NCBI GenBank assembly: GCA_910583785.1
Contig: CAJTZK010000002.1
Location: forward strand, 1 to 64,000
Reading direction: 5' to 3'
From: an uncultured Oscillibacter sp.
GTDB lineage: Bacteria; Bacillota; Clostridia; Oscillospirales; Oscillospiraceae
Length of the DNA: 64,000 nucleotides
The position numbers and the translations under genes were made by a program. Under the pieces are notes generated by a model. That model ran no database searches, was not told where the DNA came from, and saw nothing but the letters and a program-made list of their open reading frames with translations. Below are positions 26,273-35,737 of this stretch, piece by piece (positions within the stretch are counted from its first letter, which is position 1; every line of letters begins with the position of its first letter).

Positions 26273-26334
26273 GGCCGGGCGCCACGCCCTCCCCTCCCTC
26301 TCCCCCGCAAAATCCTTCTGCCGGAGGTACTTCC

Positions 26335-28983
26335 ATGAACAAACTGGTCCTGGGTATCCTGGCCCACGTGGACGCCGGGAAAACCACCCTCTCCGAGGCC
26401 CTGCTCTACCAAAGCGGGGCCCTCCGCCGCCTGGGCCGGGTGGACCACGGGGACGCCTTCCTGGACACCGACGCCATGGAGCGGGAGCGGGGCATCACCA
26501 TCTTTTCCAAGCAGGCGGAGCTCCCCCTGGGGAACCTGGAGGCCACCCTGCTGGACACCCCGGGCCACGTGGATTTCTCCGCTGAGGCGGAACGGGTCCT
26601 CCAGGTGCTGGACTGCGCGGTCCTGGTGGTCAGCGGCTCCGGCGGGGTCCAGGCCCACACCCGGACCCTCTGGGGGCTGCTGGAGCGGTATGGGGTGCCC
26701 GTCTTCCTGTTCATCAACAAGATGGACCTGGCGGGCACGGACCGGGGGGCCCTCCTGGCGGAGCTGAAAGCCCGCCTGGATGGGGGCTGCACGGACTTCT
26801 CCCTGCCGCCGGACCAGCTGGCGGAAGAGGCCGCCATGTGCGACGAGGCCCTGCTGGAGCGGTACCTGGAGACCGGGGAGGTCCCGGAGGAGGACCTGAC
26901 GGGCCTCATCCGGCGGCGGAAGCTGTTCCCCTGCTTCTTCGGCTCCGCGCTGAAGCTGGAGGGGGTGGACGCCCTGCTGGAGGCCCTGCGCCGCCACGCG
27001 CCCCTGGGGACCTACCCGGAAACCTTCGGGGCCCGGGTCTTTAAGGTCTCCCGGGATGCCCGGGGGGCGCGGCTTACCTGGATGAAGGTCACCGGGGGCG
27101 TTTTGAAGACCAAGGACCTCCTTACCAACCGCCGCCCGGACACGCCGGAGGAGGAAATCTGGGAGGAGAAGGCGGACCAGCTCCGCCTCTACTCCGGGGA
27201 GAAATTCCGCCCCGTGGACAGCGCCCCCGCCGGGACGGTGGTGGCCGTCACCGGGCTGAGCCGGGCCCTCCCGGGCCAGGGGCTGGGCCATGAGACCGCC
27301 TGGACGGTTCCGGCCCTGGAGCCCGTGCTGGCCTACCAGGTGGAGACGGAGGCGGACCCCTCCGCCACGCTCAAGGCCCTGCGCCTCCTGGAGGAGGAGG
27401 ACCCCCAGCTCCGGGTGTCCTGGTCCGGGGGAGCCATCCGGGTCCAGCTGATGGGGGAGGTCCAGATTGAGATTTTGCAGCGCCGCCTCCAGGAGCGCTT
27501 CGGCATCGGGGCCTCCTTCGGCGCGGGCCGGGTGGTGTACCGGGAGACCATCGCCGGGGCGGTGGAGGGCGTGGGCCACTTCGAGCCCCTGCGGCACTAT
27601 GCCGAGGTCCACCTGCTCCTGGAGCCCCTGCCCCGGGGGACAGGCCTCCGCTTTGGCTCCTCCTGTCCGGAGGACCAGCTGGACGGCCACTGGCAGCGCC
27701 TAATCCTCACCCACCTCTGGGAGAAGCCCCACCTGGGGGTCCTCACCGGGTCCCCCATTACGGACATGCGGATCACCCTGACGGCGGGACGCTCCCACCT
27801 GAAGCACACCGAGGGCGGCGACTTCCGCCAGGCCACCTACCGGGCGGTGCGCCAGGGCCTCATGAGCGCCCAAAGCGTCCTGCTGGAGCCCTGGTACGCC
27901 TTCCGGCTGGAGCTGCCGGAGGCCCAGCTGGGCCGGGCCATCAACGACCTCCAGCAGATGGGCGGCGGGACGGAGGCCCCGGAGACCCTGGGGGGCGAAG
28001 CCGTCCTTACGGGAGAGGCCCCGGTGGCTGCCATGGGGGACTACGCCCGGGAGGTCGCCGCCTATACCAGGGGCCAGGGCCGCCTGAGCCTCCGCCCCGC
28101 GGGCTACCGTCCCTGCGCCAGCCCGGAGGCCGTCATAGAGGCGGCTGGCTACGACCCGGAGCGGGACGTGGAAAACACGCCGGACTCCGTCTTCTGTGCC
28201 CACGGCGCGGGCTACACGGTGAAGTGGAACGAGGTTCCCGCCCAGGCCCACGTGGACAGCGGCATCCGCCTGGACGCCCCGGAGCCGGAACCGGAGGAAG
28301 CCCCCCGCCGCGCCGCGTCCCCCTCCTCCTCTTACGCCGGGACCATCGAGCAGGACAAGGAGCTCCAGGCCATCTTTGAGCGGACCTACGGCGCGGTGAA
28401 GCGCCGGGACTTCCTGCCCCCCAAGGCCCCCCGGAGGCCCGTCTCAACGGAGGCGGCGGAGCGCCGCCCCGTGCCCCGGCAGCCCTCCGGGCCGGAGTAC
28501 CTGCTGGTGGACGGGTACAACATCATCTTCGCCTGGGAGGAACTGAAGGCCATTGCCCGGGAGAGCCTGGACGCCGCCCGGAAGGCCCTGTGCGACCTCC
28601 TCTGCAATTACCAGGGCTGCCGGAAATGCCAGGTCATCGCCGTCTTCGACGCTTACAAGGTCCGGGGCGGGCGGGGCTCCGTGGAGAAGGTCCACAACAT
28701 CCACGTGGTCTACACCAAGGAGGCGGAGACGGCGGACGCCTATATCGAGCGGGCCACCTATGAGCTGGGGAAGCGCCACCGGGTGAAGGTGGCCACCTCC
28801 GACGGGCCGGAGCAGCTGATCATCCTGGGCCACGGGGCCCTCCGGGTCTCCGCCGCCGCCTTCCGGGAGGAGATGGAGGAGGTCCAGGGACAGATCGCCC
28901 AGGTGCTGGCCAAGAACAACCGCCATGGACACGGGGCCCTCCGGGCCGCCATGGAAAAGGCGGAACAGCAGCAGGAGGAATGA
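26335..28983 (+). CDS. EF-G/Tet(M)-like ribosomal GTPase fused to a YacP/Rae1 NYN nuclease domain
   Basis: This 882-aa protein joins two parts. Residues 1 to ~650 are an EF-G-like GTPase closest in look to Tet(M)/Tet(O): G1 AHVDAGKTT (10-18), RGIT, DTPGHVDF, NKMD and GSA, then domains II-V. After a charged linker, residues ~721-882 form a NYN_YacP domain: LLVDGYNII, VIAVFDAYKVRGG, EAETADAYIERA, VATSDGPEQ. Bacillus YacP (Rae1) is an endonuclease that cuts mRNA in the ribosomal A site. Start 26335 has GGAGG 7 nt upstream. Automatic tools may label it tetracycline resistance; ribosome rescue or A-site mRNA cleavage delivered by a GTPase is a better guess. lspA-like gene follows 3 nt later. Confidence 0.88.
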   Translation: MNKLVLGILAHVDAGKTTLSEALLYQSGALRRLGRVDHGDAFLDTDAMERERGITIFSKQAELPLGNLEATLLDTPGHVDFSAEAERVLQVLDCAVLVVSGSGGVQAHTRTLWGLLERYGVPVFLFINKMDLAGTDRGALLAELKARLDGGCTDFSLPPDQLAEEAAMCDEALLERYLETGEVPEEDLTGLIRRRKLFPCFFGSALKLEGVDALLEALRRHAPLGTYPETFGARVFKVSRDARGARLTWMKVTGGVLKTKDLLTNRRPDTPEEEIWEEKADQLRLYSGEKFRPVDSAPAGTVVAVTGLSRALPGQGLGHETAWTVPALEPVLAYQVETEADPSATLKALRLLEEEDPQLRVSWSGGAIRVQLMGEVQIEILQRRLQERFGIGASFGAGRVVYRETIAGAVEGVGHFEPLRHYAEVHLLLEPLPRGTGLRFGSSCPEDQLDGHWQRLILTHLWEKPHLGVLTGSPITDMRITLTAGRSHLKHTEGGDFRQATYRAVRQGLMSAQSVLLEPWYAFRLELPEAQLGRAINDLQQMGGGTEAPETLGGEAVLTGEAPVAAMGDYAREVAAYTRGQGRLSLRPAGYRPCASPEAVIEAAGYDPERDVENTPDSVFCAHGAGYTVKWNEVPAQAHVDSGIRLDAPEPEPEEAPRRAASPSSSYAGTIEQDKELQAIFERTYGAVKRRDFLPPKAPRRPVSTEAAERRPVPRQPSGPEYLLVDGYNIIFAWEELKAIARESLDAARKALCDLLCNYQGCRKCQVIAVFDAYKVRGGRGSVEKVHNIHVVYTKEAETADAYIERATYELGKRHRVKVATSDGPEQLIILGHGALRVSAAAFREEMEEVQGQIAQVLAKNNRHGHGALRAAMEKAEQQQEE

Positions 28984-28986
28984 AGG

Positions 28987-29415
28987 ATGAAAACAGCATT
29001 GGCCGCCCTGGCGGCCTATTCCGGCTGCGCCGCCGCCCGGCGGTACCTGGACCGGGCCAGTTCCCAGGAAAGGAGCTTCCTGGAGGGCCGGGTCCGGCTG
29101 AAGGTCCTCTGGAACGAGGGGGCGGCCTTCGGCCTGCCCATCCCGGCGGAGGCCCTGCCCCTGGCCTCGGCGGCGGCCCTGGGGCTGCTGTGGGCCCGGC
29201 GGAAGCGGTGCCCCCTGGGGACGGGCCTGATGTTGGGCGGGGGAGCCAGCAACCTCCGGGAGCGGCTGGCGGAGGGCCGGGTCTGCGACTACCTCCAGTT
29301 TCCCCGGGCCCCCGGGCCCTGGAACCGCTATGCCTTCAACCTGGCGGACCTGTGCGTCTTCTCCGGCGGGGCCCTGTGCCTTTTGCGGGGCGGCAAAGGT
29401 TCCCGCCCCTCTTGA
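28987..29415 (+). CDS. lspA: Short, divergent signal peptidase II-like protein
   Basis: This 142-aa membrane protein resembles LspA, the aspartic protease that removes lipoprotein signal peptides. The hallmark blocks are present in shifted form: WNEGAAFGLP, GGGASNLRERLAEGRVCDY (one catalytic Asp) and YAFNLADLCVFSGG (the other). The usual NxxDR is NLRER here. It is shorter than normal LspA (~155-170 aa), mainly at the N-terminus, which has only a weak first helix. Its start lies 3 nt after the GTPase fusion stop, with AGGAGG inside that gene. It may be an active divergent enzyme or a paralogue. Confidence 0.7.
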   Translation: MKTALAALAAYSGCAAARRYLDRASSQERSFLEGRVRLKVLWNEGAAFGLPIPAEALPLASAAALGLLWARRKRCPLGTGLMLGGGASNLRERLAEGRVCDYLQFPRAPGPWNRYAFNLADLCVFSGGALCLLRGGKGSRPS

Positions 29416-29440
29416 CTTTCCGGCGGCTTTGTGCTAAACT
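29412..29440 (+). promoter_or_regulatory. Sigma-A promoter for the SCIFF operon
   Basis: TTGACT (29412-29417), 17-nt spacer, TAAACT (29435-29440). The -35 overlaps the stop codon of the lspA-like gene. Confidence 0.75.
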
Positions 29441-29512
29441 TGCACAAACAATAGGCCGCGTTCCCCCGGGGAATCGGCGGTTCCAAATTCAATTAGATGG
29501 GAGAAGATCACC

Positions 29513-29653
29513 ATGAAGAGAATCAAGACCCTGGAGACCCGCAGCCTCTGCGAGAGCGCCAAGAAGGGCGGCTGCGGCGAGTGCCAGACCTCCTGCCAAT
29601 CCGCCTGCAAGACCTCCTGCGGCGTCGCCAACCAGAAGTGCGAGCAGAAGTAA
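29513..29653 (+). CDS. scfA: SCIFF ranthipeptide precursor
   Basis: This 46-aa peptide is the 'six cysteines in forty-five residues' precursor of Clostridia. The leader MKRIKTLETRSL is followed by a core with six Cys at 21, 24, 28, 32, 36 and 43; one extra Cys is at 13. Pattern CGECQTSCQSACKTSC is the family hallmark. The partner radical SAM enzyme joins Cys sulfur to a nearby residue as a thioether. GGGAGAAG precedes the ATG. The gene has its own promoter, and a terminator hairpin separates it from the maturase. Its biological role is not known; in other clostridia, ranthipeptides have been linked to population-level control. Confidence 0.96.
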   Translation: MKRIKTLETRSLCESAKKGGCGECQTSCQSACKTSCGVANQKCEQK

Positions 29654-29660
29654 ACACACG

Positions 29661-29688
29661 AAGCGCCGCCCGGTGAGGCGGCGCTTTT
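29661..29688 (+). terminator. Attenuator-like terminator between precursor and maturase
   Basis: AAGCGCCGCC and GGCGGCGCTT with a 6-nt loop, followed by TTCC. Partial read-through would give more precursor than enzyme. Confidence 0.8.
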
Positions 29689-29735
29689 CCTGTCAACAAG
29701 ACCGCCGCCCCTTCCGGGCGGCCTGGGAGGAACAC

Positions 29736-31115
29736 ATGGTACATCAATACAAACTGAATGGCTATCATCTCGTCTTAGACAGCTGCTCCGGCGGCGTCCA
29801 CGTGGTGGACGAGGTGGCCTATGACGTCATCGCCCTCTGGCCGGACCACCCGGCGGAGGAGATTGTCCAAACCCTTCTGGCGAAATACCGGGACCGCCCC
29901 GGCGTGACGGAGGCGGAGCTCCGGGAGTGCCTGGCCGACGTGGAGTCCCTGATAAAGTCCGGGCAGCTCTACACCCCCGACACCTTCTCGGACATCGCGG
30001 GGACGTTTAAAGAACGCTCCGGCGACGTGGTGAAGGCCCTCTGCCTCCACGTGGCCCACACCTGCAACCTGAACTGCTCCTACTGCTTCGCCAGCCAGGG
30101 GAAGTACCACGGGGACCGGGCCCTCATGTCCTTCGAGGTGGGCAAACAGGCCCTGGACTTCCTCATCGCCCACTCTGGAACCCGGACGAACTTAGAGGTG
30201 GACTTCTTTGGCGGCGAACCGCTGATGAACTGGCAGGTGGTGAAGGACCTGGTGGCCTATGCCCGGACGCAGGAGGAACCCCATGGCAAAAAGTTCCGCT
30301 TCACCCTCACCACCAACGGGATGCTCATCGACCAGGAGGTTATCGACTTCGCTAACCGGGAGATGGACAACGTGGTCCTCTCCCTGGACGGGCGGAAGGA
30401 GATTCACGATGCCCTCCGGGTGGACTACGCCGGAAACGGCAGCTATGACCGCATTGTCCCCAAGTTCCAGGAGCTGGTGAAGGCCCGGGGGGGAAGCCGC
30501 TATTACATGCGGGGCACCTTCACCCACCGGAACCCCGACTTCACGAAGGACCTCTTCCACATGGCGGACCTGGGCTTTACCGAGCTCTCCATGGAGCCGG
30601 TGGTCTGCGCCCCCGGGGACCCGGCGGCCCTGACGGCGGAGGATTTGGAGATTGTCAAGGAGCAGTACGAGCTCTTGGCCGTGGAGATGCTGAGACGCCA
30701 TAAGCAGGGCCGCCCCATCACCTTCTACCACTACATGCTGGACCTCACGGGAGGGCCCTGTGTTTACAAGCGGGTCTCCGGCTGTGGCTCCGGCACGGAG
30801 TACATGGCCGTCACCCCCTGGGGGGACCTGTACCCCTGCCACCAGTTCGTGGGGGAGGAGGCCTATCGGCTGGGGGACGTGTGGCAGGGCGTGACGAACG
30901 CCCCCCTGCGGGAGGAGTTCCGCTCCTGCAACGCCTACGCCCGCCCGGAGTGCGCGGACTGCTGGGCCAAGCTCTACTGTTCCGGCGGCTGCGCCGCCAA
31001 CGCCTACCACGCCTCCGGCTCCATCCGGGGGGTCTACGAGGCGGGCTGCGAGCTCTTCCGCAAGCGGATGGAGTGCGCCATCATGATCCAGGCCGCCCTG
31101 GCGGAGGAGGCATGA
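29736..31115 (+). CDS. scfB: SCIFF radical SAM thioether maturase
   Basis: This 459-aa enzyme modifies the adjacent SCIFF peptide. It starts MVHQYKLNGYHLVLDSCSGGVHVVDE, a small N-terminal peptide-recognition region (residues 1-85). The radical SAM CxxxCxxC lies at 110-117 (CNLNCSYC) and FFGGEPLMNW follows. A SPASM-type C-terminal domain with extra Fe-S cysteines closes it (ECADCWAKLYCSGGCAAN ... CELF ... MEC). Start 29736 has GGGAGG 5 nt upstream. Its stop overlaps the next gene by 4 nt (ATGA). Confidence 0.95.
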   Translation: MVHQYKLNGYHLVLDSCSGGVHVVDEVAYDVIALWPDHPAEEIVQTLLAKYRDRPGVTEAELRECLADVESLIKSGQLYTPDTFSDIAGTFKERSGDVVKALCLHVAHTCNLNCSYCFASQGKYHGDRALMSFEVGKQALDFLIAHSGTRTNLEVDFFGGEPLMNWQVVKDLVAYARTQEEPHGKKFRFTLTTNGMLIDQEVIDFANREMDNVVLSLDGRKEIHDALRVDYAGNGSYDRIVPKFQELVKARGGSRYYMRGTFTHRNPDFTKDLFHMADLGFTELSMEPVVCAPGDPAALTAEDLEIVKEQYELLAVEMLRRHKQGRPITFYHYMLDLTGGPCVYKRVSGCGSGTEYMAVTPWGDLYPCHQFVGEEAYRLGDVWQGVTNAPLREEFRSCNAYARPECADCWAKLYCSGGCAANAYHASGSIRGVYEAGCELFRKRMECAIMIQAALAEEA

Positions 31116-32452
31116 CCACCCCTGTGGCGGACTTCCTCCGGGCCTACGCTGCCTCCGGCACGGCCCGGCTCCACATGCCGGGGCACAAGGGCCGTGGGCC
31201 CCTGGGCTGCGAGGCCTGGGACCTAACGGAAATCTCCGGGGCGGATTCCCTCTATGAGGCGGCGGGCGTCATCGCGGAGAGCGAGGAAAACGCCGCCTCC
31301 CTCTTTGGCTCCGGGGCCACGTTCTATTCCACCGGGGGCTCCAGCCAGTGTGTCAAGGCCATGCTGTTCCTGGCCCTCCAGAACCGCCCGGCGGGGACGC
31401 CCCCGGTAATCCTGGCGGCCCGGAACGTCCACAAATCCTTTGTCCATGCCGCCGCCCTGCTGGACTTCGAACCCCTCTGGCTCTGGCCGGAGGAGGGAGC
31501 GGGGTCCTCCCTCTGCGCCTGCCCCATTACGGCGGAGGGGCTGGAACGGGCGCTGGAGGTCCTGCCTGCCCCCCCCGCCGCCGTCTATGTCACCAGCCCG
31601 GATTACCTGGGAAACCTGGCGGACATCCCCGCCCTGGCGGAGGTGTGCCATGCCCATAAAACGCCGCTTCTGGCGGACAACGCCCACGGGGCCTACCTGC
31701 GCTTCCTCGCCCCCTCCCGCCATCCCCTGGACCTGGGGGCGGATTTGTGCTGTGACTCGGCCCACAAGACCCTCCCGGTCCTCACGGGAGGGGCGTATCT
31801 GCACGTTGCCAAAACCGCCCCGGCGGCCTTCCGGGAAAAGGCCCGGCCCGCCCTGGCCCTCTTCGGGTCCACCAGCCCGTCCTACCTGGTCCTGGCGTCC
31901 CTGGATTTGTGCAACCTCCGTTTGCCGGGGGAGTACCCCGCCCAGCTGGCGGAGGCGGCCCGCCGCCTGGAGGCCCTGAGAAAGGGCCTGTCCGCCAGGG
32001 GCTGGCGGACGGAGCCCTCGGACCCCCTGCGCCTGGCCCTCCGGGCCCCGGAGGGCCTGACGGGGCTGGACCTGGCGGAGCGCCTCCGCCGGGGCGGCGT
32101 GGAGTGCGAGTACGCGGACCGGGACTTCCTGGTCCTCATGGCCACGCCGGAAAACGCCCCGGAGGACCTGGCCCGCGTTTCCGCCGCCCTGGGAGAGAAC
32201 CGGGCCCCCGCCGCCCCGCCGCGTTTCCTGCCCCTGGCCAGGGGGGAGCGGGTCCGGTCTATCCGGGAGGCCCTGTTTGCCCCCCAGGAGACGGTCCCGG
32301 CGGAAGAGAGCCTGGGCCGGGTCTGCGGCGCGCCCACGGTGAGCTGTCCCCCGGCGGTGCCCATCGCCGTGTCCGGGGAGCGGATCGGGGAGGCGGCCGT
32401 GGAGCTGTTCCGGTATTACGGCGTGACGCACGTGGACGTTTTAAAGGACTGA
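31112..32452 (+). CDS. PLP enzyme, Orn/Lys/Arg decarboxylase family (short form)
   Basis: This 446-aa protein matches the major PLP domain of Orn/Lys/Arg decarboxylases: LHMPGHKGRG near the N-terminus, ISGADSLYEA, FYSTGGSSQCVKAM, LLADNAHGA, and the PLP Lys219 in CDSAHKTLPVLTGGAYLH. It is shorter than full decarboxylases (~700 aa), like the Bacillus YaaO/SpeA-type group. Reaction is unproven: lysine or arginine decarboxylation are options. It overlaps scfB by 4 nt and so is translationally coupled to the SCIFF maturase, which hints at a link to that pathway. Confidence 0.85.
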   Translation: MTTPVADFLRAYAASGTARLHMPGHKGRGPLGCEAWDLTEISGADSLYEAAGVIAESEENAASLFGSGATFYSTGGSSQCVKAMLFLALQNRPAGTPPVILAARNVHKSFVHAAALLDFEPLWLWPEEGAGSSLCACPITAEGLERALEVLPAPPAAVYVTSPDYLGNLADIPALAEVCHAHKTPLLADNAHGAYLRFLAPSRHPLDLGADLCCDSAHKTLPVLTGGAYLHVAKTAPAAFREKARPALALFGSTSPSYLVLASLDLCNLRLPGEYPAQLAEAARRLEALRKGLSARGWRTEPSDPLRLALRAPEGLTGLDLAERLRRGGVECEYADRDFLVLMATPENAPEDLARVSAALGENRAPAAPPRFLPLARGERVRSIREALFAPQETVPAEESLGRVCGAPTVSCPPAVPIAVSGERIGEAAVELFRYYGVTHVDVLKD

Positions 32453-32483
32453 AAATCAAAAAACGAGGCACACTAGCCTTGCC

Positions 32484-32516
32484 GCCCCGTTCCCCTGGGA
32501 CGGGGCAAATTTTTTT
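32484..32516 (+). terminator. Terminator of the SCIFF operon
   Basis: GCCCCGT and ACGGGGC with inner TCCC/GGGA, followed by AAATTTTTTT. Confidence 0.9.
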
Positions 32517-32533
32517 CAGATAGGAGAAACGTG

Positions 32534-32713
32534 ATGAACGCGACGGTAAATGAAAGCTGCATCGGCTGCGGCCTGTGCGCCGGGAACTGCCCGGAGGTGT
32601 TTTCCATGGGGGACGACGGCTTTGCCCACGGCGGGGAAGTCCCCGACGGGATGCTGGACGCGGCCCAGAGCGCCCGGGACGAGTGCCCGGTGAGCGCCAT
32701 CAGCATTGGCTGA
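32534..32713 (+). CDS. Small [4Fe-4S] ferredoxin
   Basis: This 59-aa electron carrier has one cluster motif CIGCGLCAGNCP plus a distant Cys-Pro (DECPVSAI), the single-cluster ferredoxin pattern. It carries low-potential electrons in the cytoplasm; partners could include radical SAM enzymes or the hydrogenase further along, but nothing ties it to one of them. Start 32534 has AGGAG 7 nt upstream; the GTG one codon earlier is less likely. The SCIFF operon terminator lies between it and the PLP gene. Confidence 0.93.
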   Translation: MNATVNESCIGCGLCAGNCPEVFSMGDDGFAHGGEVPDGMLDAAQSARDECPVSAISIG

Positions 32714-32767
32714 CTGCCGGTTCCAAGAGCGGGGCTTTGGTCCCGCCGCCCGCCTGGGCAGGAAAAA

Positions 32768-32791
32768 GCTCCCCCTTTCGGGGGAGCTTCC
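32768..32791. terminator. Bidirectional terminator, ferredoxin/asnS
   Basis: AAGCTCCCCC and GGGGGAGCTT around TTTC, between converging genes. Confidence 0.85.
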
Positions 32792-32811
32792 TTATGCCGT
32801 TAAGGGCGCGC

Positions 32812-34206
<1,395 letters not shown>

Positions 34207-34245
34207 TGTGTTCACCTGATTTCTGTTATTTCATATGGATGGTAT

Positions 34246-34273
34246 ATTATATCATAAATTTGGGGTTTTGCAA
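34246..34273 (-). promoter_or_regulatory. Sigma-A promoter for asnS
   Basis: On the minus strand, TTGCAA (34273-34268), 16-nt spacer, TATAAT (34251-34246), about 40 nt before asnS. Confidence 0.75.
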
Positions 34274-34373
34274 GAGGGAGGTAATGGAGGGGAGTGTCCT
34301 CCCGCGCATTTTAAAACGGAGATTCCCCTACAAAAAATCTGCGGAAGGGACGATCCCCCCAAAAGGTTCCCCC

Positions 34374-34402
34374 TTGACAGCCCCGGCCCCATCGCCTATG
34401 AT
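34374..34402 (+). promoter_or_regulatory. Consensus sigma-A promoter
   Basis: TTGACA (34374-34379), 17-nt spacer, TATGAT (34397-34402), ahead of the methionine gamma-lyase-like gene. Confidence 0.88.
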
Positions 34403-34437
34403 AGGCTCTGTTAACATACACGGGAAGGAGCCCTTTC

Positions 34438-35724
34438 ATGGAATTGCAAGCCATTTACCAGACCCTGGGGGTCAGCCCTGGGGTCTTTGCCTACGGAGAG
34501 GCGGCGCTGGAGCGCCTCCGGGACCGCTTTGCGGATATTGACCGCACCGCCGAATACAACCAGGCCAAGGTCCTCCAAGCCATGCAGAAAAACCGGGTCA
34601 ACGCCACCCACTTTGCCGCCACCACTGGCTACGGCTACGACGACGAGGGCCGGGACAACCTGGAGCGGGTCTACGCCGATGTGTTCCATACCGGGGCCGC
34701 CCTGGTCCGGCCCCAGATCACCTGCGGCACCCACGCCCTCGCCGTGGCCCTGTCCGCCAATCTCCTGCCAGGGGACGAGCTGCTGTCCCCCGTGGGGGCC
34801 CCCTACGATACCCTGGAGGAGGTCATCGGCATCCGGCCCTCCCGGTGCTCTTTAAAGGAGTACGGCGTCACCTATGCCCAGGCGGACCTGCTGCCGGACG
34901 GCGGATTTGATTATGAGGCCATCCGCTCTAAAATCAACGGGCGGACCAAGCTCATCACCATCCAGCGGTCCAAGGGCTACGCCACCCGCCCCAGCTTCTC
35001 CGTGGCCCAAATCGGGGAGCTCATTGCCTTCTGCAAGTCCGTGAAGCCGGACGTGAAGGTCATGGTGGACAACTGCTACGGCGAGTTCGTGGAGACCCGG
35101 GAACCCTCGGACCTGGGGGCCGACATGGTGGTGGGGAGCCTGATCAAAAACCCCGGCGGGGGCCTGGCCCCCATCGGCGGGTATATCTGTGGCACGAAGG
35201 AGTGCGTGGAGCGCTGCGCCTACCGCCTCTCCGCCCCGGGCCTGGGCCAGGAGGTGGGGGCCAACCTGGGGCTGATGCCCGCCTTTTACCAGGGCCTCTT
35301 CCTGGCCCCCACGGTGACGGCGGGGGCCCTGAAGGGGGCGGTCTTCGCCGCGGAGCTCTACGAGGGCCTGGGCTTTTCCTGCGTGCCCGGGGCGGCGGAG
35401 GAACGGCACGACATTATCCAGGCCGTTACCCTGGGGAGCCGGGAGGCCATGCTGGCCTTCTGCAAAGGCATCCAGGCCGCCGCCCCGGTGGACAGTTACG
35501 TCACCCCGGAGCCCTGGGCCATGCCGGGGTACGACAGCGAGGTGGTCATGGCCGCCGGGGCTTTTGTCCAGGGCAGCTCCATCGAGCTCTCCGCCGACGG
35601 GCCCATCCGCCCCCCTTATGCCGTGTACTTCCAGGGGGGGCTCACCTGGCAGCACGCGAAGCTGGGCATCCTGATGAGCCTCCAGCAGCTGGCGGAGGCG
35701 GGCCTTGTGAAACTGCCGGAGTAA
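34438..35724 (+). CDS. Methionine gamma-lyase-family PLP enzyme ('aluminium resistance' type)
   Basis: This 428-aa fold-type I PLP protein belongs to the Firmicute family annotated 'methionine gamma-lyase family' or 'aluminum resistance protein' (YnbB). Readable blocks are NATHFAATTGYGYDDEGRD, PQITCGTHALAVAL, IQRSKGYATRP and the PLP Lys in GSLIKNPGGGLAPIGGYI. The reaction is not established; C-S lysis is assumed from family. GGAAGGAG lies 7 nt before the ATG, and a consensus promoter precedes it. A HAD phosphatase gene follows after 13 nt. Confidence 0.88.
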   Translation: MELQAIYQTLGVSPGVFAYGEAALERLRDRFADIDRTAEYNQAKVLQAMQKNRVNATHFAATTGYGYDDEGRDNLERVYADVFHTGAALVRPQITCGTHALAVALSANLLPGDELLSPVGAPYDTLEEVIGIRPSRCSLKEYGVTYAQADLLPDGGFDYEAIRSKINGRTKLITIQRSKGYATRPSFSVAQIGELIAFCKSVKPDVKVMVDNCYGEFVETREPSDLGADMVVGSLIKNPGGGLAPIGGYICGTKECVERCAYRLSAPGLGQEVGANLGLMPAFYQGLFLAPTVTAGALKGAVFAAELYEGLGFSCVPGAAEERHDIIQAVTLGSREAMLAFCKGIQAAAPVDSYVTPEPWAMPGYDSEVVMAAGAFVQGSSIELSADGPIRPPYAVYFQGGLTWQHAKLGILMSLQQLAEAGLVKLPE

Positions 35725-35737
35725 GAAGGAGGAGCCC

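Noticed and set aside
26335..28290. Tetracycline resistance by ribosomal protection.
   Set aside because: The GTPase resembles Tet(M) but the C-terminal Tet(M) tail is not seen and a nuclease domain is attached, so resistance is not supported.
34207..34437. A T-box or other tRNA-sensing leader for asnS (and for proS at 23633-23986).
   Set aside because: Promoter positions leave leaders of about 40 nt, and no T-box core sequence was seen.
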